Shown in pieces: positions 1 to 5,957 of a stretch of 12,513 nt of DNA. The DNA lies in NCBI GenBank assembly GCA_934631055.1, contig CAKTXP010000053.1:1-12513 (forward strand). Reading direction: 5' to 3'. Below the pieces are notes generated by a model, which had not been told where the DNA came from, did no database searches, and worked only from the letters and a program-made list of their open reading frames with translations. The position numbers were made by a program, and so were the translations under genes. The DNA comes from an uncultured Clostridia bacterium. Lineage in GTDB: Bacteria; Bacillota; Clostridia; Christensenellales; Aristaeellaceae. Numbering within the stretch: the stretch's first letter is position 1; the number at the start of each line of letters is the position of its first letter.

Positions 1-1026
1 TATAAAGACGCGGGCGTGGACGTAGAACGCGGCTATGAAGCCGTGCGCAGGATGAAGCAGCATGTTGCGACGACGTTTGACGAGAATGTGCTGGGCGGTC
101 TGGGTTCCTTCGGCGGATTCTATTCGATCGAGAACGCGGGCGTCGAGAAGCCCGTCCTCGTCGCGGGAACGGATGGCGTAGGCACCAAGCTCAAGCTGGC
201 GTTCCTGATGGATAAGCATGACACAGTCGGCATCGACTGCGTGGCGATGTGCGTCAACGACGTGGTCTGCCAGGGCGCGCGTCCACTCATCTTCCTGGAT
301 TATATCGCGACCGGCTATCTCGATCCGGCAAAGGTCGAGCAGATCGTCGCGGGCGTGGCGGACGGCTGCCGTCAGGCGGGATGCGCGCTCATCGGCGGCG
401 AAACGGCAGAAATGCCGGATTTCTACCCGGCGGGCGAATATGACCTCGCAGGCTTTACGGTTGGTTTGGTCGGACGGGAACAGTCCATTTCCGGCGAACG
501 CGTGCGCGAGGGCGACGTGCTGGTCGGCATCGCGTCCTCCGGCGTGCATTCCAACGGCTATTCGCTCGTGCGCAAGCTGGTGCTGACGGAAGATCGCGAT
601 ATCACCGCGCCGGTTGAGGCTTTCGGCGGAAAGAGCTGGGGCGAAACGCTGCTGACGCCGACGAAGATCTACGTCAAACCCGCGTTGGCGGCGTGCAAGG
701 CTTGCGATGTGCATGGCATTGCGCACATCACGGGCGGCGGATTCATCGAAAATATCCCGCGCATCCTGCCGGATGGGCTGAGCGCACAGATTCAGCGCGG
801 CACATGGGATGTCCTGCCGGTGTTCACGGAGCTGATCAAGCTCGGCGGTCTGGAGGACAGACAGGCGTACAACACGTTCAACATGGGCATCGGCATGGTC
901 TTTGCGGTTGCGCCGGAAGAAGCCGACAAGCTGGTGGCGTCGCTTGAAGAGAGCGGCGAAAAGGCGTACCGCATCGGACAGGTCGCCAAGATCGGCGAGG
1001 ACGGCGAAAGGCTGGTTCTGCTGTGA
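1..1026 (+). CDS. purM: Phosphoribosylformylglycinamidine cyclo-ligase (AIR synthetase), 5' end outside window
   Basis: PurM closes the imidazole ring: it converts formylglycinamidine ribotide (FGAM) plus ATP to aminoimidazole ribotide, the fifth step of cytoplasmic purine synthesis. The reading frame is open from base 1 (YKDAGVDVERGYEAV), which matches the usual PurM N-terminus just after its first few residues. The true start codon is therefore a few codons upstream, and the GTG at 16 is an internal valine. Visible family motifs are GTDGVGTKLK near residue 57, the DCVAMCVNDVVCQGA stretch with LIFLDY, and IGGETAEMP near residue 130. The 341 visible residues are close to the full family length of about 345. 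The TGA stop overlaps the GTG start of purN by 4 bases, so the two are probably translationally coupled. Identification is secure; only the start is missing. Confidence 0.97.
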   Translation, partial: YKDAGVDVERGYEAVRRMKQHVATTFDENVLGGLGSFGGFYSIENAGVEKPVLVAGTDGVGTKLKLAFLMDKHDTVGIDCVAMCVNDVVCQGARPLIFLDYIATGYLDPAKVEQIVAGVADGCRQAGCALIGGETAEMPDFYPAGEYDLAGFTVGLVGREQSISGERVREGDVLVGIASSGVHSNGYSLVRKLVLTEDRDITAPVEAFGGKSWGETLLTPTKIYVKPALAACKACDVHGIAHITGGGFIENIPRILPDGLSAQIQRGTWDVLPVFTELIKLGGLEDRQAYNTFNMGIGMVFAVAPEEADKLVASLEESGEKAYRIGQVAKIGEDGERLVLL

Positions 1027-1643
1027 GCAAGAGGATTGCGGTTCTCTGCTCGGGTGGCGGAACCAATCTGCAGGCGCTGATCGACGCGGTGGAAGCGGGC
1101 GAAATCGACGGGCAGATTGTGCTGGTGCTGGCGAACGCTTCCAAGGCGTTTGCGCTGGAGCGGGCGAGAAAGCACGGCATTCCGGCGGAATTCGTCAGCA
1201 AAAAGCAGGCGGGAAGCGACGAAGCGTTCAACGGCATCATCCTGCAAAAGCTGAAGGACGCGCAGGTCGATCTGGTCGTGCTGGCGGGCTATCTGCCGAT
1301 TTTGGGCAGGCAGGTTGTTCGGGCTTACGAGCATCGGATCATCAATATCCATCCGGCGCTCATCCCTGCGTTCTGCGGATTCGGCATGTATGGGCATCAT
1401 GTTCACGAAGCCGTGCTGGCTTACGGCGCGAAGATCTCCGGCGCGACGACACATTTTGTGGATGAGCAGGTCGATCACGGCGGCATCATCATGCAAAGGA
1501 GCGTGCCCGTTCTGGAAGGGGATACCCCGGATACGCTCGCCGCGCGCGTATTGACCGTTGAACATCAGATCCTGCCGGAGAGCGTAAAGCTGTTCTGCGC
1601 GGGAAAACTGGGGGTAGATGGAAGACAGGTACATGTGCTATAA
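1023..1643 (+). CDS. purN: Phosphoribosylglycinamide formyltransferase (GAR transformylase)
   Basis: PurN transfers a formyl group from 10-formyltetrahydrofolate to glycinamide ribotide, the third step of purine synthesis. The protein has 206 residues, normal for the family. It starts with the nucleotide-binding segment CSGGGTNLQA (residues 9-18). The catalytic triad known from E. coli PurN (Asn106, His108, Asp144) is visible as N108 and H110 in IINIHPAL and D151 in EQVDHGGI. The segment FCGFGMYGHHVHEAV is the clostridial-type loop after the active site. The GTG start overlaps the purM stop (GTGA). A recognisable Shine-Dalgarno sequence is weak (GAAAGG, 1006-1011), which fits translational coupling. 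The last codons overlap the predicted promoter of the next gene. Identification is secure. Confidence 0.97.
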   Translation: MSKRIAVLCSGGGTNLQALIDAVEAGEIDGQIVLVLANASKAFALERARKHGIPAEFVSKKQAGSDEAFNGIILQKLKDAQVDLVVLAGYLPILGRQVVRAYEHRIINIHPALIPAFCGFGMYGHHVHEAVLAYGAKISGATTHFVDEQVDHGGIIMQRSVPVLEGDTPDTLAARVLTVEHQILPESVKLFCAGKLGVDGRQVHVL

Positions 1644-1644
1644 T
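1636..1644 (+). promoter_or_regulatory. Extended -10 promoter for the GNAT gene, flanked by twin ACATGTGC motifs
   Basis: TG-C-TATAAT is a perfect extended -10 element (TGNTATAAT). It covers the purN stop codon, so transcription would begin near 1651. No good -35 box lies 16-18 bases upstream, which is common for extended -10 promoters. The eight-base motif ACATGTGC, with a palindromic ACATGT core, occurs at 1631-1638 and again at 1654-1661, one copy on each side of the -10. That spacing of 23 bases is about two helical turns and could be an operator pair. The promoter is inferred from consensus only. Confidence 0.55.
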
Positions 1645-1672
1645 AAAGTGTTCACATGTGCAATTACGGCGG

Positions 1673-1692
1673 GCGGCTCTTTATGGAGCCGC
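1673..1692 (+). other. Hairpin in the GNAT leader
   Basis: GCGGCTC (1673-1679) and GAGCCGC (1686-1692) form a perfect 7-base-pair stem with a 6-base loop. No T tract follows, so it is not a standard intrinsic terminator. It could mark the end of the purN message or shape the leader of the next gene. Confidence 0.45.
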
Positions 1693-1725
1693 TGAAGCCG
1701 GTTCTATGAAGGGTGTCTTCCTACT

Positions 1726-2541
1726 ATGAGAATTTATCAGCCCGTGCGCGGCGTTGGCGGCGCGCTGCGGGAAAACAGTTTTGTCATCATTGACGACGCG
1801 GGTGTGGAGATCGGTCAGGGCGGCTTGGAATATCGGGTGCTGAAAAAGATGCTGCCCGACAGACCGCTGGATATTGAGATGACCATGAACGCGCATCCCG
1901 CGGCGAGCGACACGCTCTTTGGCGCGCTCAGCGCAAGAGCGGAGCGCATCAAGGATGAAGAAGGCGGTCTGCCGGCGCGGCTGTATACCCGCTGCGCCAT
2001 CGACGACGCGGAACGCCACGAGTATTTTACCCGAATGGGCTTTGATGATTTCGACGGCGAGGAGCTTTTTGTGCTGCCCGTGCCGCAGGATCTGTCGGCA
2101 CGCAGACGCAATTACAGCCCTGTCGGCACAAAATCCATTGATATCGACCTGCGCACCCGGACGCGGCGCGAGGAGTTCCTGATGGGGCTGAAGGAATTCG
2201 GCTGCGTGGAACATGCGAGCGAATGGCTGGAGGAGCGCATGCGCGGCCCTGTGTTCATGGCGAAAGCGATGTACTACGGAAGCGATTTTGTGGGGCAGAT
2301 GCTGGTGACGGGAACGCAGAACGAGGCGACGCTGGAAATGGTCTGCGTGGAGCCGAAGTGGCGCGGGCGCGGCGTCGCCAGCGCGCTGGTGGATGAGGCG
2401 CTGACGCAGCTGGCTCAGCAGCAGGTGCCGCATATGACGGCGCGCGCCGTCCGCAGGAACGCCAGCGCGATGAAGTTCTTCAAGCGCAGCGGCTTTCAAT
2501 GGGTGCGCACGGAGGAATATCTCCTCGGTCGGGACATGTAA
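1726..2541 (+). CDS. GNAT-family N-acetyltransferase with degenerate N-terminal and canonical C-terminal domain
   Basis: The 271-residue protein looks like two GNAT folds in tandem. The C-terminal half (about residues 150-271) is canonical: LEMVCVEPKWRGRGVASALV carries the acetyl-CoA pyrophosphate loop R-G-R-G-V-A, followed by the typical late segment NASAMKFFKRSGF. The N-terminal half shows a GNAT-like ending (RHEYFTRMGFDDF) but no recognisable acetyl-CoA loop. It may have a structural or substrate-binding role. The substrate cannot be read from the sequence. The gene lies between purN and purH, where many relatives have nothing, and seems to have its own promoter. The ribosome binding site is weak (GAAGGG at 1708-1713, 12 bases from the ATG), and two tiny upstream reading frames end in ATGA overlaps. 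Family assignment is firm; function is unknown. Confidence 0.85.
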   Translation: MRIYQPVRGVGGALRENSFVIIDDAGVEIGQGGLEYRVLKKMLPDRPLDIEMTMNAHPAASDTLFGALSARAERIKDEEGGLPARLYTRCAIDDAERHEYFTRMGFDDFDGEELFVLPVPQDLSARRRNYSPVGTKSIDIDLRTRTRREEFLMGLKEFGCVEHASEWLEERMRGPVFMAKAMYYGSDFVGQMLVTGTQNEATLEMVCVEPKWRGRGVASALVDEALTQLAQQQVPHMTARAVRRNASAMKFFKRSGFQWVRTEEYLLGRDM

Positions 2542-2551
2542 AGCTCTCTTT

Positions 2552-2557
2552 TATAAT
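2552..2557 (+). promoter_or_regulatory. purH: Probable -10 box of the purH promoter
   Basis: A perfect TATAAT lies just after the GNAT stop codon, giving a predicted start of transcription near 2564 and a leader of about 127 bases before purH. The -35 region is poor; the nearest candidate is GGGACA at 2531-2536, with a 15-base gap. The surrounding bases are AT-rich in an otherwise GC-rich region, which supports a promoter. Read-through from upstream remains possible. Confidence 0.45.
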
Positions 2558-2593
2558 GAATGCCAAACTGATTTAAACTGCTGCGAAGCAAAG

Positions 2594-2683
2594 AAGGGCG
2601 TCTGAGGGACAAGCGTCTCTTAGGCAGGGGTTGGGACGGCAGCCCCAACAGTATGCCTGCCCTTGTCATGTGTGCAAAGGAGA
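2594..2683 (+). promoter_or_regulatory. Structured purH leader with mutually exclusive stems and a possible anti-Shine-Dalgarno switch
   Basis: Several helices can be drawn by hand. Stem A pairs CTGAGGGA (2602-2609) with TCTCTTAG (2616-2623), 8 pairs including two G-U. Stem B pairs GGCAGG (2623-2628) with CCTGCC (2656-2661) and GTTGGG (2630-2635) with CCCAAC (2644-2649). Stem C pairs GACAAG (2608-2613) with CTTGTC (2662-2667) and would break stem A. AAGGGC (2594-2599) can also pair with GCCCTT (2659-2664). TCTCTT (2616-2621), the 3' half of stem A, can instead pair with AGGAGA (2678-2683), the purH ribosome binding site. The layout is that of an on/off translational switch. I do not recognise a known riboswitch class; the ZTP (pfl) and purine consensus elements are absent. 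This is a folding inference only. Confidence 0.35.
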
Positions 2684-2690
2684 GAAATTG

Positions 2691-4241
2691 ATGATTAAGC
2701 GTGCGATTTTGAGCGTGTCGGATAAGACCGGCATTACACAGCTGGCTCGCCGTCTGGCGGATCGGGGTGTGACCCTGCTTTCCACCGGCGGAACGATGAA
2801 GGCGATTGCCGACGCGGGCATTCCCGTGACCGGCGTCAGCGATGTGACGGGTTTTCCGGAATGCCTGGATGGACGCGTCAAGACCCTGCATCCGATGATC
2901 CACGCGGGTCTGCTCGCTGTGCGCGATAATCCCGAACACATGAAGCAGCTCGAGCAGCTCGGCGTCGAGCCGATCGACATGGTTGTCATCAACCTGTATC
3001 CCTTCCGCGCGACCATCGAAAAGCCCGGCGTGACCTTTGAGGAAGCGGTTGAGAATATCGACATCGGCGGCCCGACGATGCTCCGCGCGGCGGCAAAGAA
3101 CGCGCAGGATGTCGTCGTCATCATCGATCCGGCGGACTATGACCGCGTGATGGATGAATTGGAGCAGACCGGCGACGTGTCGCTCAAGACCAAGCGCTAT
3201 CTGCAATACAAGGTCTTTGAGCATACCGCGCAGTATGACTGCATGATCCAGCAGTATCTGCGCAATCAGCTGGAGGATGCGCCTGAGTTCCCGCAGAACC
3301 TGACCGTCACGTTTGAAAAGGTTCAGGATATGCGCTACGGCGAGAACCCGCACCAGAAGGCGGCGTTCTATCGCGATCTGGGCGATATCGCAGGCACGCT
3401 TCCGGCGGCAAAGCAGCTGCACGGCAAGGAACTCTCCTACAACAACATCAACGATACGAACGGCGCGCTGGAGCTTCTGCGCGAGTTCGATACGACGGCG
3501 GTTGTCGCCGTCAAGCATGGCAATCCCTGCGGCGTCGGCGTGGCAAACGAGGTCAGCGAAGCCTATCGTCTGGCGTATGAAGCTGATCCGGTCAGCGTAT
3601 TCGGCGGCATTGTCGTGACCAACGGCACGGTGGACGCGGCGACAGCCGAGCAGATGAGCAAGATCTTCCTTGAGATTATCGTCGCGCCGAAATTCACCGA
3701 TGAGGCGATGGCGATTCTGACGAAGAAGAAGAACCTGCGCCTGCTGGAGCTGGATACGACCATCCGCAGCTATCCGAAGAACGAGATGGTGATGCGCAAG
3801 GTCGCCGGCGGCATGCTCGTTCAGGAGATCGACGACAAGCTGCTTCCTGAGAACGCGGAGCTGAAGGTCGTGACGAAGCTTGCGCCGACGGAAAAGCAGA
3901 TGGAAGACCTGATGCTGGCATGGAAGATCGTCAAGCACGCAAAGTCCAACGGCATTGCCATCGCCAAGGACAACCAGAGCCTTGGCATTGGCCCGGGTCA
4001 GGTCAACCGCATTTGGAGTACGCAGATGGCAATCGAGCGCAGCGGCGAAAAAGTGCGCGGCGCGGCGCTTGCCAGCGATGCGTTCTTCCCGTTTGACGAC
4101 TGCGTGAAGGCGTGCGCGGAAGCGGGCATTTCCTGCATCATTCAGCCGGGCGGAAGCATCCGCGATCAGGACTCCATCGACGCCTGCGACAAGTACGGCA
4201 TTGCGATGGTCTTTACCGGCATGCGGCATTTCAAGCATTAA
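2691..4241 (+). CDS. purH: Bifunctional AICAR formyltransferase / IMP cyclohydrolase
   Basis: PurH carries out the last two steps of IMP synthesis: formylation of AICAR with 10-formyltetrahydrofolate, then ring closure. I chose the ATG at 2691 (516 residues, family-typical) because AAAGGAG (2676-2682) sits 8 bases upstream and the protein then begins MIKRAILSVSDKTG, as PurH does. An in-frame TTG further upstream would add residues unlike the family. The N-terminal cyclohydrolase domain (about 1-145) shows SVSDKTG, STGGT (31-35) and KTLHPMIHAGLLA (64-76). The transformylase domain shows GENPHQ (217-222) and the catalytic Lys-His pair in KHGNPCG (275-281). The C-terminus has IIQPGGSIRD and ends in MVFTGMRHFKH. 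A strong terminator follows. Identification is secure. Confidence 0.98.
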   Translation: MIKRAILSVSDKTGITQLARRLADRGVTLLSTGGTMKAIADAGIPVTGVSDVTGFPECLDGRVKTLHPMIHAGLLAVRDNPEHMKQLEQLGVEPIDMVVINLYPFRATIEKPGVTFEEAVENIDIGGPTMLRAAAKNAQDVVVIIDPADYDRVMDELEQTGDVSLKTKRYLQYKVFEHTAQYDCMIQQYLRNQLEDAPEFPQNLTVTFEKVQDMRYGENPHQKAAFYRDLGDIAGTLPAAKQLHGKELSYNNINDTNGALELLREFDTTAVVAVKHGNPCGVGVANEVSEAYRLAYEADPVSVFGGIVVTNGTVDAATAEQMSKIFLEIIVAPKFTDEAMAILTKKKNLRLLELDTTIRSYPKNEMVMRKVAGGMLVQEIDDKLLPENAELKVVTKLAPTEKQMEDLMLAWKIVKHAKSNGIAIAKDNQSLGIGPGQVNRIWSTQMAIERSGEKVRGAALASDAFFPFDDCVKACAEAGISCIIQPGGSIRDQDSIDACDKYGIAMVFTGMRHFKH

Positions 4242-4247
4242 GGGAAC

Positions 4248-4268
4248 GCGCGGGGTCTTGCTCCGCGC
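4248..4268 (+). other. Hairpin just after purH
   Basis: GCGCGGGG (4248-4255) pairs with CTCCGCGC (4261-4268) over 8 pairs, one of them G-U, with a TCTTG loop. Only two Ts follow, so it is a weak terminator at best. It may protect the 3' end or work together with the strong terminator at 4308. Confidence 0.4.
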
Positions 4269-4307
4269 TTCATCAAGAACCCATATTATCGCATAAATCC
4301 ATGACGA

Positions 4308-4360
4308 ACAGCGTCCCGTGGGGTCGCCCCGAACGGGCGGCTGAGGGGCGCTGTTTTTTT
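4308..4360 (+). terminator. Rho-independent terminator of purH
   Basis: ACAGCGTCCC (4308-4317) pairs with GGGGCGCTGT (4345-4354) over 10 pairs with one G-U. Further pairing is possible inside the loop (GGGG with CCCC). A run of seven Ts (4354-4360) follows directly. This is the clearest intrinsic terminator in the window and should separate purH from purD. Confidence 0.85.
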
Positions 4361-4362
4361 AA

Positions 4363-4472
4363 CCCTCTCAGTCGCCTACGGCGACAGCTCCCCCAGAGGG
4401 GGAGCCAAGGGAGGAATACAATATTTTTGCCTCTCCCTTTGGGAGAGGTGACCGCGGAGCGGTCGGAGAGGG
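4363..4472 (+). repeat. Hairpin-rich palindromic repeat unit between purH and purD
   Basis: The segment is bounded by the inverted pair CCCTCTC (4363-4369) and GAGAGGG (4466-4472). Inside are four perfect hairpins in a row: GTCGCC/GGCGAC (4371-4385), GCTCCCCC/GGGGGAGC (4387-4405), CCTCTCCC/GGGAGAGG (4430-4448) and GACCGC/GCGGTC (4450-4464). All loops are three bases. The centre (4407-4428) is AT-rich and unpaired, and contains a -10-like TACAAT at 4417-4422. From memory, similar CCCTCTC...CAGCTCCCCC repeats are scattered through genomes of gut Clostridia. This is probably a dispersed, non-coding, MITE-like element. No protein is encoded. Confidence 0.65.
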
Positions 4473-4490
4473 CGACAGGAGGTCAAGCTT

Positions 4491-5756
4491 ATGAAGGTAC
4501 TGGTCATCGGCGGCGGCGGACGAGAGCATGCCGTCTGCAAAAAACTGAGCGAATCCAAAGAGGTGACGGAGATCCTCTGCGCACCGGGTAACGCGGGCAT
4601 TGCGCAGGTCGCGCGCTGCATTCCCGAAGTGAAGGCGACGGACGTAGAAAGCATTGTGGCGCTGGCGAAAAGCGAGAAGGTGGACTTTGTCTGCGTGACG
4701 CCGGATGATCCGCTGGCACTGGGCTGCGTGGATCGTCTGGAGGAAGAGGGCATTCCGGCGTTCGGCCCCACGGCATACGCGGCGCAGATGGAAGCAAGCA
4801 AGATATTCTCCAAAAACCTGATGCGCAAGTACGGCATTCCTACGGCGAAATGCGAAATCTTTACGGAAATGGATAAAGCGCTGGCGTATCTGGATACACA
4901 GGAAGCGCCCATCGTCGTCAAGGCGGACGGGCTGGCGCTGGGCAAAGGCGTCGTCGTCGCGGCGACCATCGAGGAAGCGAAACAGGCTGTCGTCGAGATG
5001 ATGGAAGGCGGCAAGTTTGGCAAGAGCGGCGCGCGTGTCCTCATCGAGGAATGTATGGTTGGGCGCGAGGTGACGGTGCTGTGCTTCTGCGACGGAAAGA
5101 CGATCCGTCCGATGCCCGCAAGCCAGGATCACAAGCGCGTATTTGACGGGGATAAGGGTCCGAACACCGGCGGCATGGGCGCGTTTGCGCCAAGCCCGCT
5201 GTACACGAAGGACGTTGCCGAGCGGACGGAAAAGGAGATCCTGATTCCGACGCTGAACGCGATGAATTCGGAGGGCTTTACGTTCAAGGGCGTGCTGTAT
5301 GTCGGCTTGATGCTGACGAAGGACGGCCCGAAGGTCGTAGAATACAACGCGCGTTTTGGCGACCCGGAAACGCAGGTGGTTCTGCCGCTGCTGGAAAGCG
5401 ACTTGTTTGCCATCATGCGTGCCGTTCGAGAGGGACGGCTTGCCGAGACGGATATCCGTTGGAAGAAGGAATCGGCGGCGTGCATCGTGCTGGCGAGCGG
5501 CGGCTATCCGGGAAAATACGAAAGCGGCAAGCTCATCTCCGGTTTGGAGGACGCGGAAGCGGCGGGCGCGACGGTTTATCATGCGGGAACGAAGAAAACG
5601 GACGAAGGCTATGTGACGGCAGGCGGGCGCGTGCTGGGCGTGACGGCATTGGGCGATACGCTGGCGGACGCAGTCCACAGCGCGTATGCCGCGGCGGAGA
5701 ACATCCATTTCGAGGGCGCGCATATGCGCAGGGACATCGGCAGCCGGGACATGTAA
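4491..5756 (+). CDS. purD: Phosphoribosylamine-glycine ligase (GAR synthetase)
   Basis: PurD joins glycine to phosphoribosylamine using ATP, the second step of purine synthesis. The 421-residue length is normal. The N-terminal domain opens with KVLVIGGGGREHA (2-14). The ATP-grasp domain shows the binding segment VKADGLALGKG (143-153), the loop DKGPNTGGMGAFAP (221-234), and the metal-binding EYNARFGDPETQ (284-295). The C-terminal domain has SGGYPGKY. The start is set by AGGAGGT (4477-4483), a near-perfect ribosome binding site 7 bases before the ATG. That site abuts the repeat element at 4363-4472. The gene follows a strong terminator, and no convincing promoter is visible between the two. It must rely on read-through, or on a promoter inside the repeat. 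Identification is secure. Confidence 0.98.
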   Translation: MKVLVIGGGGREHAVCKKLSESKEVTEILCAPGNAGIAQVARCIPEVKATDVESIVALAKSEKVDFVCVTPDDPLALGCVDRLEEEGIPAFGPTAYAAQMEASKIFSKNLMRKYGIPTAKCEIFTEMDKALAYLDTQEAPIVVKADGLALGKGVVVAATIEEAKQAVVEMMEGGKFGKSGARVLIEECMVGREVTVLCFCDGKTIRPMPASQDHKRVFDGDKGPNTGGMGAFAPSPLYTKDVAERTEKEILIPTLNAMNSEGFTFKGVLYVGLMLTKDGPKVVEYNARFGDPETQVVLPLLESDLFAIMRAVREGRLAETDIRWKKESAACIVLASGGYPGKYESGKLISGLEDAEAAGATVYHAGTKKTDEGYVTAGGRVLGVTALGDTLADAVHSAYAAAENIHFEGAHMRRDIGSRDM

Positions 5757-5777
5757 TCCATGAGAATCGGAATGGAT
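5756..5777 (+). terminator. Weak hairpin after purD, possible terminator
   Basis: ATCCAT (5756-5761) and ATGGAT (5772-5777) form a 6-pair stem with a 10-base loop, followed shortly by GGGTTTT. The stem is AT-rich and the T run short, so termination would be inefficient. No better terminator is seen between purD and dapA. A second small inverted repeat, TTGTA/TACAA (5817-5831), lies further on in the same gap. Confidence 0.3.
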
Positions 5778-5869
5778 AGGGTTTTCACTGAAAAGCATGG
5801 CTCAGGATACTGAACTTTGTAAAATGTACAATTCACATTGCGCATGGAAGTGAAAAATACAAATCCGTA

Positions 5870-5898
5870 TTGCGCCGAGTGAGGGCTTCTGTTAGAAT
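5870..5898 (+). promoter_or_regulatory. Extended -10 promoter of the dapA-dapB-dapH operon
   Basis: TGT-TAGAAT (5890-5898) is an extended -10 element. A partial -35 (TTGCGC, 5870-5875) lies exactly 17 bases upstream of the TAGAAT hexamer. Transcription would start near 5905, leaving about 50 bases of leader. That is too short for a lysine riboswitch, and no such elements are visible. Confidence 0.6.
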
Positions 5899-5957
5899 GG
5901 GGACGAAGAGGTTACCATAAGGACAAACGCCATTCAACCGACGGGAGGATATACGAA

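Noticed and set aside
16..18. GTG at 16 as the purM start codon
   Set aside because: The frame is open to base 1 and the codons before it (YKDAG) match the PurM N-terminus, so the true start lies outside the window.
2631..2690. N-terminal extension of purH from an upstream TTG
   Set aside because: The added residues do not resemble PurH, and AAAGGAG is placed correctly for the ATG at 2691.
2564..2690. ZTP (pfl) or guanine/adenine riboswitch before purH
   Set aside because: The conserved CCGCCTGGGCA-type element of ZTP RNAs and the paired loops of purine riboswitches are not present. A model search would be needed to exclude a divergent form.
2496..4238. Long open frame antisense to purH, and a similar one (10228-12387) antisense to fusA
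   Set aside because: Both mirror strongly coding genes in GC-rich DNA, have low-complexity His/Arg/Leu-rich translations, and lack ribosome binding sites. They are composition artefacts.
2530..5756. Identical 12 bases (CGGGACATGTAA) ending both the GNAT gene (2530-2541) and purD (5745-5756)
   Set aside because: Several exact 12-base repeats are expected by chance in 12.5 kb, and both copies simply encode the ending Arg-Asp-Met-stop.
5760..5813. 17-codon frame after purD
   Set aside because: There is no ribosome binding site and no recognisable sequence. It overlaps the likely end of the purD message.
5757..5957. Lysine riboswitch before dapA
   Set aside because: The predicted leader is only about 50 bases, and none of the conserved lysine-riboswitch elements is visible.
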